Shown: in pieces, positions 1 through 11,000 of the stretch | Layout of the letters: every line of letters begins with the position of its first letter | Position numbering within the stretch: the first letter of the stretch is position 1 | Assembly (NCBI GenBank): GCA_024336345.1 | Contig: JANFOG010000010.1 | Location: 1,426,001 to 1,490,000, forward strand | Reading direction: 5' to 3' | DNA length: 64,000 nucleotides | Source of the DNA: Mariannaea sp. PMI_226 | Taxonomy: Eukaryota > Ascomycota > Sordariomycetes > Hypocreales > Nectriaceae | Notes under the pieces: model-generated | The model's database searches: none | What the model was told of the DNA's origin: nothing | What the model saw: the letters and a program-made list of their open reading frames with translations, nothing else | Translations under genes and position numbers: made by a program

Positions 1-1610
1 AGAGATGGAGCCATCATCTCGCACGAACCCCCTATTATTAGTTGTAGTAGGCTATTAGTAAAATACTCATTAAATGACAAAAGAAAGAAAAGGGGAACAA
101 AAGAAAAATACGGTTTAATCCATTTTATACGTACCAGTCTTGAAGGTCCTGTGAAGCACGCGAGATGGCCTCTGGATTTGGGGCATCAATCCAATCCATG
201 TCGACGACTCTGTTGTTGCCGCTAGCCAGTAGCCTTAGGACTGCTGCATGAACTGACGAACAGCGGATAGCTGGCTCCGTTGAAAGGGCCATGCGATCAA
301 AGTCTTGCTTGCTATAGAGTCTATAGCAAACACCATCTCTTGTTCGACCCGCTCGGCCTGTGCGTTGCCTTGCTGAGGCCTGAGAGATTGGCAGCACCGA
401 GAGCATCTCCATAGCAAGGCGAGGACAGTATATCATCTGCCTCGATAGGCCGGTATCGACAACATAGACGACATTGTCGATCGTGAGGCTGGTCTCTGCA
501 ATATTTGTAGAGACAATACATTTGCGGTTTGGGCCGGAGGAGTGCAGGGCCCGCTTCTGTTCACCAGCAGCCATTGTCGCGTGGAGAGGGAAGACGTCGA
601 GATTCTTGGCGATCTCCTGTACCATCTCGCAGACTTGACTGATTTCACCTTCACCAGGAAGAAAGACGAGGATATTCCCCGGCCCATGATTCTGGTGGAT
701 GTGCTGCACGGTATTGGCAGCCAAAACGCTGCAGTGTGACGAGGCCTGCCCCGACGCTATGTAGCGGACATCGACCTGGTAGTTGCGCTGTATATAAGGA
801 GGTCACATTAACAGGCAAGTCTATATTATATAAGGTGAAGCAAAGGTTTAAACTTACGCCTTCAATGTGGACCAAGGGGCAATTGTTGAAGTAGTCTTGA
901 AACAACTTCGCATCCACCGTGGCCGACATGATGATGACCTATTATAATCAGGGTTAGATAGGTCCATACGACTAAGTAATCAAATGAAGTAATAAAAGAG
1001 GGGGGGGGGGGGTGTCAAGGGAGCATACCTTTAGATCCTTTCGACGGCAAAGGATCTGCTTCAACAGCGCCATGAGCATATCTATTTCGACGGTTCGCTC
1101 ATGCGCTTCGTCGATGAGGATGCAGGCGTACTCCAACAGGTCTTTATCTGAGACCTGCTTGGCAAGGAGAACGCCTTCCGTCAAATAGGCAAGCCGAGTT
1201 TTCTTCCCATTGCTGTCGACTTGCCTATCGCCACCAATCTGGTAGCCAATCTCCTCGCCCAACGCAACTCCCATCTCCTGAGCGACACGTTGGGCGAGGT
1301 TGGTTGCGGCTAACCGCCGCGGTTGGGTGCAGGCAATGCGTAGGCCGCTTGCATATTCGTCGTAAACCAGCATCTGGGGGAGCTGGGTCGACTTGCCTGA
1401 CCCGGTTTCGCTCGATAGAACGAAGACCTGATTCTGGTGATATACATCAAGTATTTCACCAAACTTTTTGTAGACCGGTAACTTGCGTCGGTCTACAAGA
1501 ATCTTTTCATGACTGGTAGGCCACGCCTTGCCAGTCAGCGGATTGGTTGTGGCGTCTTCGAGACGCTTGATTTGGGCCATAGTGACCTGGTTGCGAATGA
1601 TGGACTCCAT
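1..1610 (-). CDS. Prp43-like DEAH-box RNA helicase, 3' end beyond window
   Basis: Likely CDS complement(join(<1..31,135..787,858..938,1029..1610)). It is an ATP-dependent RNA helicase of the DEAH/RHA class. Visible motifs are Walker A SETGSGKST (about residues 67-75), Ia TQPRRLAA (95-102), DEAH (167-170), SAT (199-201), NIAETSLTI (about 316-324) and QRTGRAGR (about 362-369). The N-terminal NPLTGK is the segment found before the core in Prp43. All introns have GT-AG ends, and the last has a CTAAT branch site. The terminal exon fragment (reads WGFVRDDGSIS across the junction) resembles the start of the winged-helix region, so the ratchet and OB-fold lie outside the window. The IGYQIGGDRQ segment replaces the usual Prp43 text, suggesting an accessory paralogue rather than the core splicing/ribosome factor. 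An intron holds a G-run near 1001-1013. The start was chosen as the first in-frame ATG after an AT-rich leader. Confidence 0.85.
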
Positions 1611-1688
1611 TATATCGATTTATATTGAAGTCTTGAGAAAGTAAAATAGTTGAATTTTTTTTAAATAAAAAAAGCCGGAGCTGGTAAC

Positions 1689-1754
1689 GTTGTGTGTGTG
1701 TGCGTGTGCGTGTGCGTGTGTGTGTGTGAGTGTGTGTGTGAGTGTGAGTGTGAA
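1689..1754. repeat. TG-rich microsatellite
   Basis: Imperfect GT dinucleotide array with interspersed GTGC and GTGA units, lying just upstream of the helicase gene. The rest of 1611-2102 is AT-rich leader sequence with no gene that I can support; it separates two divergently transcribed genes. Confidence 0.85.
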
Positions 1755-2102
1755 AGTTTATAGAAATATAAGGTCGTGTCAAAGCCGTGTTTTTTTTTCT
1801 TATCAGATTGTAGTTTGAAGGTAATTGTGACCAATTAAAGCAAATAGATGTATTTTCAATAAAAAATAGTCGGTGATAGGTAGATAACATAGCCCTCATC
1901 TAATTTACAAACAGCAAAAACCTCATCAAACGAGGCTCACAACCAACGCAGCTTCCACCACAACAATACTCAGTCCACAACGCTGTTCGCAAAAACTTTT
2001 TCAAATACCGTTACAAAATCGCCCAAAAGACAAGGTTTGTTATTTGCTCAAGCCCTCCGTTACCCTCAGAAATACGGAACGATGGCTAACTGATCTAGCA
2101 AG

Positions 2103-2772
2103 ATGACACGTTACGACGAGCAGTTTGAGAGCCAACTCGCATACATGCGAAGCCAGCGACAACTCCTAGTCGCTAAAAAAATCCCTTTCGAGTTTACCTG
2201 CTCAGAATTTGAGCAAGCTTGCTGCACCAAGCTCAGCAAGCCACAAACCGTCAAGTTCTTCTGGCGGAAGGTGGAGAAGCCTTGGCACAAGCATCGTGGT
2301 TGGGTGATGCTTGGGTTTCGGCTACGGTCTGATTGCAGACTAGCTGAGGAGGAGCTCAAATCCTTTGAGTTCCATGGCCAAGCGATAACAATCGAAAGGG
2401 CAAGCAGGGTGGCTGTGAGTAGCACCTATTCGGGTTGACAACATCTGCTAACTAAATGCAAACTATCTACAGTTTAAACCGCTCAGCTTGAGAACGGCTC
2501 CCCCCGCCGCCCCCACTGGTGCCCCCGCCGCCGACGCTGCCCCCGTCGCTCCCGCCGCCGTTCCTGCCTCTGCCGCTCCCGACACTGTCCCCGACACTGC
2601 TCCTGCTGCTGTTGCTCCCGGCCCCGTCTCTCCCGGCCCCGTCTCTCCCGGTCCCGCCTCTCCCACCGCCGCCTCCCCCACTGCCGCCACCACCACCGCT
2701 GAGGAAGAGGTCGACACTCTACAGTGGGATGGCGCAGATGAAGAGTTTGATCCCGACGAGATCTACGTTTAA
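2103..2772 (+). CDS. RRM-like protein with Ala/Pro-rich tail (paralogue 1)
   Basis: CDS join(2103..2414,2473..2772), 203 aa. The first 104 residues resemble a divergent RNA recognition motif: an RNP2-like strand (QLLVAKKIPFEF), an RNP1-like strand (HRGWVMLGF), then the helix-strand AEEELKSFEFHGQAITIERA. The second exon encodes a low-complexity Ala/Pro/Thr/Ser tail, with VSPGPVSPGPASPT-type repeats, ending in an acidic segment (EEEVDTLQWDG...DPDEIYV). A second copy of the gene lies at 12969-13677 with a first exon of exactly the same length (312 nt) and an intron at the same codon and phase, so the two are true paralogues. RNA binding is inferred from the fold resemblance only. The structured repeat follows 149 nt after the stop. 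I do not recognise a named family. Confidence 0.7.
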
Positions 2773-2879
2773 GATAAGGCACGTATGATGGCGAGTCAGT
2801 CACCCATAATGTTTCTCCTGACATGGGATACCTATGAGTCTATTGTCTGACTTGCGATGAAAGAAAAATTGAAAACAAA

Positions 2880-2910
2880 CAAACACACACACACACACAC
2901 ACATACACAC
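2880..2910. repeat. CA-rich microsatellite
   Basis: AC dinucleotide run in the 3' flank of RRM-like gene 1, immediately before structured-repeat copy 1. Copies 2 and 3 of that repeat are also preceded by A-rich or CA-rich sequence. Confidence 0.8.
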
Positions 2911-2920
2911 AAAACAAGAA

Positions 2921-3098
2921 GGCGAAAGCCTATCTTACCTGAATAGATGGGGGAAACCTCACTCTATTTTTTCTCTTAATCTGGGTTGCTCCCAGTCACT
3001 TTATGGGTTGAAGATTCCTTGGGCTTCGGCCCTAAAGGTCGTATGACGCTAGCGTCTGGTATCCCTCCGGGGACGTGTGTTCGAATCACACTACGATA
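2921..3098 (+). repeat. Structured tRNA-like 3' element, copy 1
   Basis: Follows the stop of RRM-like gene 1 in the same orientation. In order: hairpin AGGC-GAAA-GCCT; a second GAAA-loop hairpin whose arms are AATAGATGGGG and CCTCACTCTATT; a U-rich stretch; a UUCG hairpin GGGC-TTCG-GCCC (3021-3032); then a tRNA-like cruciform. In the cruciform GTCGTA can pair with TACGAT as an acceptor-like stem, with small hairpins GACGC/GCGTC and TCCC/GGGA, and a perfect T-arm GTGTG-TTCGAAT-CACAC (3075-3091) containing a TFIIIC B-box. It lacks a normal D arm and anticodon arm, so it is not an ordinary tRNA. Three more copies occur at 9702, 11214 (minus) and 13754. Confidence 0.75.
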
Positions 3099-5652
3099 AA
3101 TGGTATTTTCATCCCACTGTGCAGGATACCCCGTCTCTATTATCCCCTCTAGGCATGCGATACAAAGGTTCTTGATGGTACGTTACCCTAATATACGCTA
3201 GGTTTTAGCAACTGACCATTTTATCACGTTCGAGGAACCACGAACGTAGAGGCGCGATACTAGGTTTTTTTTTTGGCCACAGTCATAAGGTTAGTGGCGA
3301 CGTGTAATTCCCGTTCAGGTTCGTATCTCCTCCATCCATCTTGACGTATACATACTTATCTAACTTGCACGCACTTTTCTGGATTGGATCATCAATCTGT
3401 ATGATTGGATCCCTTTGGGTTAAGTGGGAATGCAAGTATGGATAATTCCAATTCTTGCCTTTCAAAACCTGGGGCAGAACCCAACTCTAATTTACAAAGC
3501 TTTTTGAGACAGTTCCTCTATGGGAGTGTCAGTTGTCTCAAAGGCGTCTCTCCCCAGAGCTGGCGAAATCGATTGAGCTCCGCACTGAGGTTGGCGCTGA
3601 GGTTTCAAGGTTCGTACCCATTAGCAAGAGGAGTAGCTGTTTGCAGCAAGTCATATTTTAACCAGTTCTTAGGGTTCCCTTCGTCTTTGAACGAATTTTT
3701 CCCGTTCTCATTCATGTTCATTCAAGTTACGCAACATGCATAGAGGTGACGTGAATCTATGAACTGTTGTACGATAGAAAGAGCGGCAATAGGAGGAAGC
3801 AACAGTACGAACCAGTCATTTTGCTGGTATCAGTGAAATGGATCGATGAGGTGGGAAATGCAACGAAACAATAGTGCAGGGTTGCTCAGTCACGGAAGGC
3901 AGAAATACAGAAACCAGATGATAGAAAAGGCATTATAAAACAGTGGTATCTTTGATCATTTCCGTCGTACTGATATGTTCCGTGGTGCTGGTACTAGTCT
4001 CCGACCCAATACAACAAAGAATGCTACCCACAGTCGTCTCATCTGTTTTCTCAATTCGATTACAGCTTTGCATTGGTCAAGGGTCCCTACACTCTTGCGC
4101 TCTGTAGTCTCTCTATCATACGCTCCTTCCTCACCAGCGGACGCGCTGCCCGACCGGGCGCGTTCGTGGCAGATCACGCTAACCCAAAACCTGCTCCTGA
4201 GTCGCTTCACAAGTAACACGAAATAAATGGAAACTCGCGCCATCGGAGTAGAAAAGAAGCCTGTAAATATAAATCAAATAATGTTACTATCTATTGTAGA
4301 AAGAGACGAGTATCTCTTGCTAAATCTGCAGAGCCCCCTTACTCACCTTGACAACATTGAAGTTGAGGATCACCAACATTAAATTGAGCGGCGCCTTGGA
4401 CGTGAATGGCAAAAATGCAAACCTGGTGTGAGTGATTGATTTTCTTATTGGGTGCATTTGACAATCAGTCGCCCCAATTTTCAAAACAAGCGGTAATTGG
4501 TTCTTTTTGCCGCGTTCACCGCCTTGAGTGATTGCCTCTTGTGGGCTGGTGGGGTTGGTGGGGCTGTTCCCTACGGGGCTGGAAGACATCCTCCGGACCA
4601 TCCCGCGTGGACCCAGTGTCCCCAGCATTTTGACTTCATTCCTCGAGATGCAAAGTGTTTCTGTAAATAAAATAACGTCCGCGTCGCACGATGAGTCTTC
4701 TGTAGTACAAAACAAAACGTATTTTAGCACATATGCTCAGACTAAATTTTAGAAGCTTTTTCATGAATTCAAATTGCATGTGCATTGCTTGCGACTCATT
4801 CAATAACGGCCATTCCAGCGTCGTGAGAATTACCACTTTGATTACCCTAAAGCTACGTCGTCACCTCGTCCCGTGCTGGACCTGTGTGGGCAACGCTCTC
4901 AGGCGGTAATAAACACTTACCGTATTAGACTTGCTATGCACGGTCCCCAACCCCAAGAGATTACGTGTAAACAAGGCAACGGGACGTCAATAAACACATG
5001 CACCGTGGATGGACCTAGTTTGTGTGCATTCAGGCTCGTTACAAGGCCGGTCCTCCGTAGTCATGAAGATTGTACCAATGGAGATGGACATGGGCATAAT
5101 CCCATCAATACTCGATACAACCAGCTTTTGGAAGAGCGAATCTGTCGTTGAGCGACCAGATACGAGTATTAGTCAACATCCATCGACGAACACACAATTG
5201 CTTTTCGTTCTCTTGTAGGCTGTGGGCGAATACTTGCAGGACAAGAGGGAATACTTTGTCAACTGCTTGACCTCAATCTTATTGGCATTTATAGATCTCA
5301 TCAATTGCATACCTCCCATTCTAAGTGATGTTGCCAATCCGTAGGCATTAAGAAGTCCATCCTTAGGTTGGATGATACCCAGCGACAAGTTCAGGACAGT
5401 TCACGATATACGTCATCGCATCGTCCATGGGACATTGGGTTCAAGATCTGGAATCGTGTCGATCCCGCTGGTCTGTCCAACAATATTTAATTTCTCCAAT
5501 TACAGAAATTGATAGACAATGCAGACAGCACACTCCTTTCAGTGCTCGAGTTGGTATGTCGGTTGGAACATGAAGGGCGAGCTGGATGTGGCTTGATGAA
5601 CTTTACGATATATAAACCTGTTTTTTTTACACTCTTTCAACGCTTTAAAGCA
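3099..5652. other. No supported gene
   Basis: About 2.5 kb with only short open frames. A 112-codon frame at 3405-3743 and a 136-codon frame at 4320-4730 (minus) show no recognisable domain, splice structure or codon pattern that would make me call them genes. Confidence 0.5.
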
Positions 5653-5735
5653 GGTCCTTTGGCGCAATGGCTAGCGCATTGCTTTCCGGATTAGGAAACT
5701 GGCAAAGGTTCTAGGTTCGAGTCCTAGGAGGATCG
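5653..5735 (+). tRNA. tRNA-Arg(CCG), with 10-nt intron
   Basis: Full cloverleaf. The acceptor GGTCCTT pairs with GAGGATC, the D stem is GCGC/GCGC, the anticodon stem is TTGCT/GGCAA, the loop reads TT-CCG-G, and the T arm is CTAGG-TTCGAGT-CCTAG. The length of 83 nt equals a 73-nt tRNA plus a 10-nt intron after position 37, the canonical intron site. A T-rich Pol III terminator follows directly (TTTCTTTTT). The anticodon reads CGG codons. Confidence 0.9.
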
Positions 5736-7115
5736 TTTCTTTTTGTTATTCCCTGCTTTTTGATGTTATTCCCGGCTCTTTGTGTGTGGTGTTGATATGT
5801 TGGAGGTTGGAGTGGAAATTGTGGGGCAATGTGGCGCAGGCTGTGGCGGTGGAGCTTATCGCCCCACTATCAATGCGATAGCTGCTGAGTCAGCATTGGA
5901 GCTTATCTCCTCAACGACTGGTTCACAAGATAAACCACCAGTCCGTTCAATCACGCTATAGTCGATATATGTGCAGAATGGGCTGCAATGCGCCTGAACT
6001 TGTGGTCGGATTTTTTCAATGAATTGCCCAAGTTGGATAGTTTGATTCATCTAATGGACAATTCAATTGCTGAGTTGCTGCCTGCTCAAATTACACGACC
6101 TTGTGTGTAGGTCCCGACTTCCCTCAATTTCCTGGCCCAATTTCGGATACGCGCACTGACTCTGAGACCCAGCATTTAGTTGAAGACGAACACTTGGACC
6201 AAGCCGGCCCGTCCCTGTAAGGCTAAGAGACAGGTCGTCACTGCCATTTGCGAAACGGAAAAGAAGATGTAGGCAGTGTAAGTAGTCTGGGATGGGCTTT
6301 ACGAATGGGTTTTTAGCGCAAATGTGAGCAAGGATGATTGGGAGGGAGGAAATGCCTCGAGGAATAGATTGGAGACATCTACGCCTGGGACGTTGGGAAG
6401 AATGGGCGAAGCGGGCAGCAAAATCTGCCTGATGAAGAGTGTTGACCGTCAAGACAAAGATGACGATGGAGTGGGAACACTATATGCTTTCGCGCCTCTC
6501 TAGTAAATAAAAAACATCAATCAAGCATAGAGGTGAAGAGCACACACTTCGTGGGCATTAATTGTGCATCCCGTTCAATCGGTCTTGTGAGGATGTAATG
6601 TTTGGCAACGGTCAATGCACGACAATGAGGTTGAAAACTCAATGAAATCGCAACGCCTCATATATTAATGGTCCCGCGACAGCCTCAACGAAATATTTCC
6701 ACGAATAATCCACTGTACTCTCTTTTGACAGTCACCAATCACCAGAATCGGTCTGCTCCATGATTGCCTGAGCTACTTGAGCTGCCTGAGGCTATCGCCG
6801 ATAAGCTTGCCCTTTGAGGCGGGCACGACACCTTGGCTCCTTCCCAAAGTTGCGATTAGGGCAATCACTTACAAAATGTTGGCCTTATAAGGTATTCCAC
6901 GACGCACAAGTTTCCAAAATGTTATGTACGTACTGCTGTCAAAATCAGATTTGTCAAAGAGTTCCTCATCACAGAAAGAACACCAAAGATTCCACAAAAG
7001 ACTTCATCAAAAGACTTTTTTTTATTTTAAAACCAATTATCCAGGTTCATACTTCTTTCCCATTGTGACAGCTTATACTTTACTTACATTTCAGCAAGCA
7101 ATTTCGGCAAACGCA
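5736..7115. other. No supported gene
   Basis: Intergenic. A 129-codon frame on the minus strand (6063-6452) and a broken plus-strand frame over 6080-6440 could be an old coding relic, but nothing recognisable remains. Confidence 0.45.
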
Positions 7116-9646
7116 ATGGCTCCTCAACAGCGAACCAATGGCGGGCGTCAAGATGCCCAGAAGTCAGGAAGGGCCGGCAGAGCAACTGCCACAAGTAAGT
7201 TTCGGCATTTAATAATAGTATATTATTACCAACTAATAGTCAATTAGAAACCCCATTGTCGGATATATCCGGCAATATTACGTCGGCCAAGTCCTCAAAG
7301 CGAACGATTGAGGACTTCTTCAAGGGCCAAGCTACCAAGAAGCGGCGCCAAGATGGCCCAGAACCGACCACCCCCTCTGCAACAGAGGAACCCCAGGCCA
7401 GCACCGAAAGCCTGGTTGACGAGGATGACGACTGGGCGGAGGACCCAGACACCCCCCGGGACGTGGACGAGGACCTGGGTTCCAGCGCCGAATTGGAACA
7501 ACCAGTTACCGAGGAGAATGGCTGGATCCGAATTGGTCCACAGCCAGCCGGCCTGGGGCATGACATTCACTCCGCCCCGATGTCAAAGGCCAACTCCCTG
7601 CTCAAAAGAAAGCTCCGAATAAGTGGCCAAAACAGTGATGCCAAAGTCCCTGGCACCGATTCGGCCAGTGTGGAAGAGGGCTGTCAAAGGCTAATGCGGG
7701 AGCTGGTGGCCACATTGACGGAGCACACCAACGGCTCCGTCAAGCGCCTGTGCGACTACACGGGCCGAGAAATGAGCTGGGCCCCGGGGCCAAAAACGGT
7801 GTCACTCGAAGCCGTATATCCCTTTGTTTCCTAGGATGGATCATTGCGGTATCACGCGGCCCCGAACGCTCACCTTGTCATGAATGGCTTGAACATGGTG
7901 AAGCGCCGATACCCTATCGCCATCCTTCCCCTGCTGGCCGTTATCCTCAACGCCAATGTCGACACGCAGCAATCGACAATCGCCTGGGCCTTCAACGCAT
8001 TGTGCAACACGGCCAGTTTGCACTATTCCTTCAAGACGGTAGTCTCAGTCAAGGCTACTCGTTTCAAGAACTGGGCGGCATGGGACGAGGCGAAGCAAAG
8101 GGCTATGCTGGAGGCCCTGCGAACAGTTCGAAAGACGCCAACTGTGGATGAGGTATTGTCAACACCAGACCAGCTATTTCGAGTCGATGCCGCTCCCACC
8201 CAGATACGCCAATCATCGTTAATTGACGGTGAAAATTCGCGATGGGAGAGACAATATCCAGTTCTCCTGCGGATCGCGGCTAGATATGAACTCAATAGGA
8301 ACGACTTTGAGTTCTATCTTACTATCCCATTGACAGGGTTAAACAAGCGGGTATTCTACCCGTTCCATGTGCTGTCAAGACCTCAAGCGCAGACAATTGG
8401 ATGGAATTGGTACCATCTCTCTAGGCTCGCCGCTCGGATGCTCAATACAATGCGAAAGAAGTGCAATAAGCACGCAGAAGCAGCGGGCCTTGGGGACAAG
8501 GGCATGAACGAGATCCGCCTTGTCTACTGGATGGTAGCCCACTTCAGCAGCCAGATCCAAACAATCAAGAAGGACATGCCGACCGCCACCCGCGAAGAGA
8601 TCCGGTTCCAGATCCTCGATAGATGGGGCCTGCCTATTGTACCCTGGGTCCAGAATGTGCTTTGCGCTTCCCTTTGCAAAGGGCCCGATCATGGTATCGC
8701 CATGCAATTTGGGATCACCGAGCCGGTCGGCCTAGAGTCTTTCGATCCCGTGAGGCACATTGACCTCAGCAAATGTACGATTACGATCGACACCATCGCG
8801 ACCAACATGGGGATGTGGAACCATCACCGGGACTCCTGGCCACAAATCCGGGAAATCCTCCGTGCCGTCCCGCTTCGCCATCCCCTGTGGCGGATCGACG
8901 ACTGCGCTGGCAACAATATCTGGGGTGCTATGGCGGACCCAACAATCAATCCTACGGTACCGGTCGCGGAATTCGACGTGCCACTGGTGCCGATTGACGC
9001 ATGGTTCCAGAGCTCCGTGCTCCGCCCACGATGCGAGCCCTGCAACGTGGAATTCCAGAACCTCGGTCTGTTGGTGCAGCACTGCCGATGCACCCACAGC
9101 TCCGTTGCCACTCCGATGCAGGAGCCAACCAGTTCCGAGCAAGACGACATTGACGCGAAGTACTGGAGGGACGGATTCACTTGCTCCTGGCCTGATTGCG
9201 ATCGGGTTATGGGCAGCCGTCAACAGCTCGAAAGACACATGCGAATGCATACCAACGATCGAAGATTTCGATGTGACTGGCCGGGTTGTGATTATGCGAC
9301 GGTGGACTCGAGCCACTTGACCACACACAAGAGAATCCACACTCGAGACCAACGATTTGCATGCGACTCACCAGGCTGTGACTATGTCGCGACGAATGCA
9401 CAACGTCTGGCCGACCACAAGATAAGTCACACCCAAGACAAGCCTTGGGCTTGTGACTACCCAGGCTGCGACAAGAAGTACGCTCGGAATGCTGAGCTCA
9501 CCAAACACAAGAAGTCGCATACTGGGCAGGCGGAGTTTCGTTGTGATGAGCCAGGTTGCAATATGGTATGCACTCAGGCTGGAAATCTAAGGAGGCACAA
9601 GGATAGGAGGCATCCGGGTTGGAGGGAAAGGGAGACGACCAAGTAA
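7116..9646 (+). CDS. C2H2 zinc-finger protein with PIP-box-like N terminus, one in-frame TAG
   Basis: Best model join(7116..7194,7248..9646), 825 residues if the single in-frame TAG at 7832-7834 is read through or is an error. The 53-nt intron has GTAAGT, CTAAT and TTAG. The N terminus has KRTIEDFFKG, like a non-canonical PCNA-interacting box, followed by KKRR, then an acidic disordered stretch. The middle (about 240-640) is a conserved-looking globular region that I do not recognise. The C terminus has a degenerate CxxC...H finger, then five TFIIIA-type C2H2 fingers with CxxxxC spacing (for example CDWPGCDYATVDSSHLTTH) and a basic end. A DNA-binding nuclear role is inferred from the fingers. 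Both sides of the TAG are in one frame, so an indel does not explain it. The structured repeat begins 56 nt after the stop. Confidence 0.7.
7832..7834 (+). other. In-frame TAG inside the zinc-finger ORF
   Basis: Splits an otherwise continuous frame after about 220 codons. The possible GT...CCTAG introns that would remove it in frame are only 21 or 36 nt and lack a branch site. CAG to TAG mutation, or UAG to UGG A-to-I mRNA editing as known in Sordariomycete sexual tissue, are alternatives. Confidence 0.8.
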
Positions 9647-9668
9647 TGGTCTACGCCCATACAGACAC

Positions 9669-9696
<28 letters not shown>
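9669..9696. repeat. A homopolymer, 28 nt
   Basis: Run of A directly between the zinc-finger stop codon and structured-repeat copy 2. Confidence 0.9.
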
Positions 9697-9701
<5 letters not shown>

Positions 9702-9909
9702 GGCGAAAGCTGACTTTATTCGGGTAGATGGGGGAAACCTCAATCTATTTACCGCTTGATCTGGGTTCTTCCCTTTGCTTTTATTTGGGTTATCCTTTTG
9801 CTTGATATGGGTCGATCTCTTTGCCTTGTGGTTGATGAATCCCTTGGTCGGGGCAGCATTTGGGCTGATCTCCTCTTGGGGAGAGTGGGTTCGACACCCA
9901 ACCCGTGCC
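9702..9909 (+). repeat. Structured tRNA-like 3' element, copy 2
   Basis: Begins 56 nt after the zinc-finger gene stop. It has the GGC-GAAA-GCT hairpin, the GGTAGATGGGG / CCTCAATCTATT hairpin with GAAA loop, U-rich units of the type TTTTATTTGGGTT, then the segment CTTGGTCGGGGCAGCATT, a TCTCC/GGAGA hairpin and a T-arm-like GTGGG-TTCGACA-CCCA ending in CGTGCC. The 3' half is close to copy 4 and different from copies 1 and 3, so there are two subtypes. Confidence 0.75.
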
Positions 9910-11000
9910 TAACTGTACAAGCTTTTGGTGTCGAGTCGTTGAGAAATATATTGGCTAACGTATGTTTGTGATTAGGGATGTTCACGGGAGTAAAATCGCC
10001 AACCCACATTAGAGTCATCGTCAGTGGTTGATCCAAAGAGATCTTCCATAGCCTTTTATCAACGGCTTTGATAGCGATTCTCGAGCATAAGGAGCGCCTC
10101 CGTGGGGCTTAATCTTACAGATCCCATACCTCTTCCATCTATCCCTGGCGATGATCCCAACTCGACGAAACCTATTCACCATCGGTAGGCTTGGATTTGT
10201 CTAAAGATTTATTGTAATTTGCACATCAACCCAACTCTCGCGACAGACCCTAGACCTTCGTATGGAGTATTCTACTACGCTCACTACTATCCCCCCTGCC
10301 GCTACTGTTGCTACTGCCCCTCTACCTTTGCTCATGCCTAACAGGGGCTGTGGTCGTTGCTGACGACTTCCTTCTGACGACTGCGATAGGACTAGGTAAC
10401 GTAACTTGGACGGGCTGAAGGCGGCTCGGATAACGACAAAGCGTGAGTAACGGTGAATTGTTGGGTTCCGGATACTAAGCAGCTAAATATCCTCACCAAT
10501 CTCGACGTACGTGCTTGCTGGACCTCTACCTGAGAAATTCATGAGTCAGTCTAATGTTACATATAAACGACTGAAGAATCTTTTACTGACCTGAGTGGGG
10601 ATTCTGAAGCACATAAACTTCATTTATTAATACTAGGATATCCATGGCTCTTTCCCATGTGTAAGTAAATATCCAAAAGAGTCAAATCATGATATACCAA
10701 CACTTACTTTATATTAATATGTACTTACTTCGGCCTCCACTTACCTGCTTTCTGAAATCAAGTTGTAGAACGAATTCGTCGCGCATGCGTCTTACCTGGA
10801 GCTCTAGCCTCTGCAAACTCACAGGTTCTCTTGGAGAGAGCGCTTTAGCATAATGCTGGTAGGTTAATAATTAGTCATGAGGAGAGCCACAGGGCCGATT
10901 TGGATGAAGCCCATTCATCCCAGCTCCACGACAACTGCCACCAAAGAAGGTGAAACTAGGACTATACCTTGTAAACTAGAATGGTTTCATGGTAATCATT
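9910..11000. other. No supported gene
   Basis: About 1.1 kb between the two convergent structured-repeat copies (copy 2 plus, copy 3 minus). No ORF, tRNA or repeat was recognised. Confidence 0.5.

Noticed and set aside
1507..1899. 130-codon minus-strand frame extending the helicase N terminus
   Set aside because: It runs through the GT microsatellite (poly His-Thr) in another frame and has no helicase-like sequence.
2483..2824. Arg-rich minus-strand and Pro/Leu-rich plus-strand frames over the RRM-like 1 tail
   Set aside because: They are frame shadows of a GC-rich low-complexity exon; only the spliced frame continues the RRM-like head.
2921..3098. Hammerhead or other known self-cleaving ribozyme
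   Set aside because: GAAA loops are present but the CUGAUGA core and paired NUH cleavage site are not seen on either strand.
3405..3743. 112-codon plus-strand ORF
   Set aside because: No domain, no splice context, overlapping frame on the other strand.
7799..7834. A 36-nt or 21-nt intron removing the TAG in the zinc-finger gene
   Set aside because: GT and AG ends exist and the frame would be kept, but other introns here are 49-110 nt and no branch site is present. Kept only as a possibility.
8732..9352. 206-codon minus-strand and 186-codon plus-strand ORFs inside the zinc-finger gene
   Set aside because: Shadows of the C2H2-coding frame.
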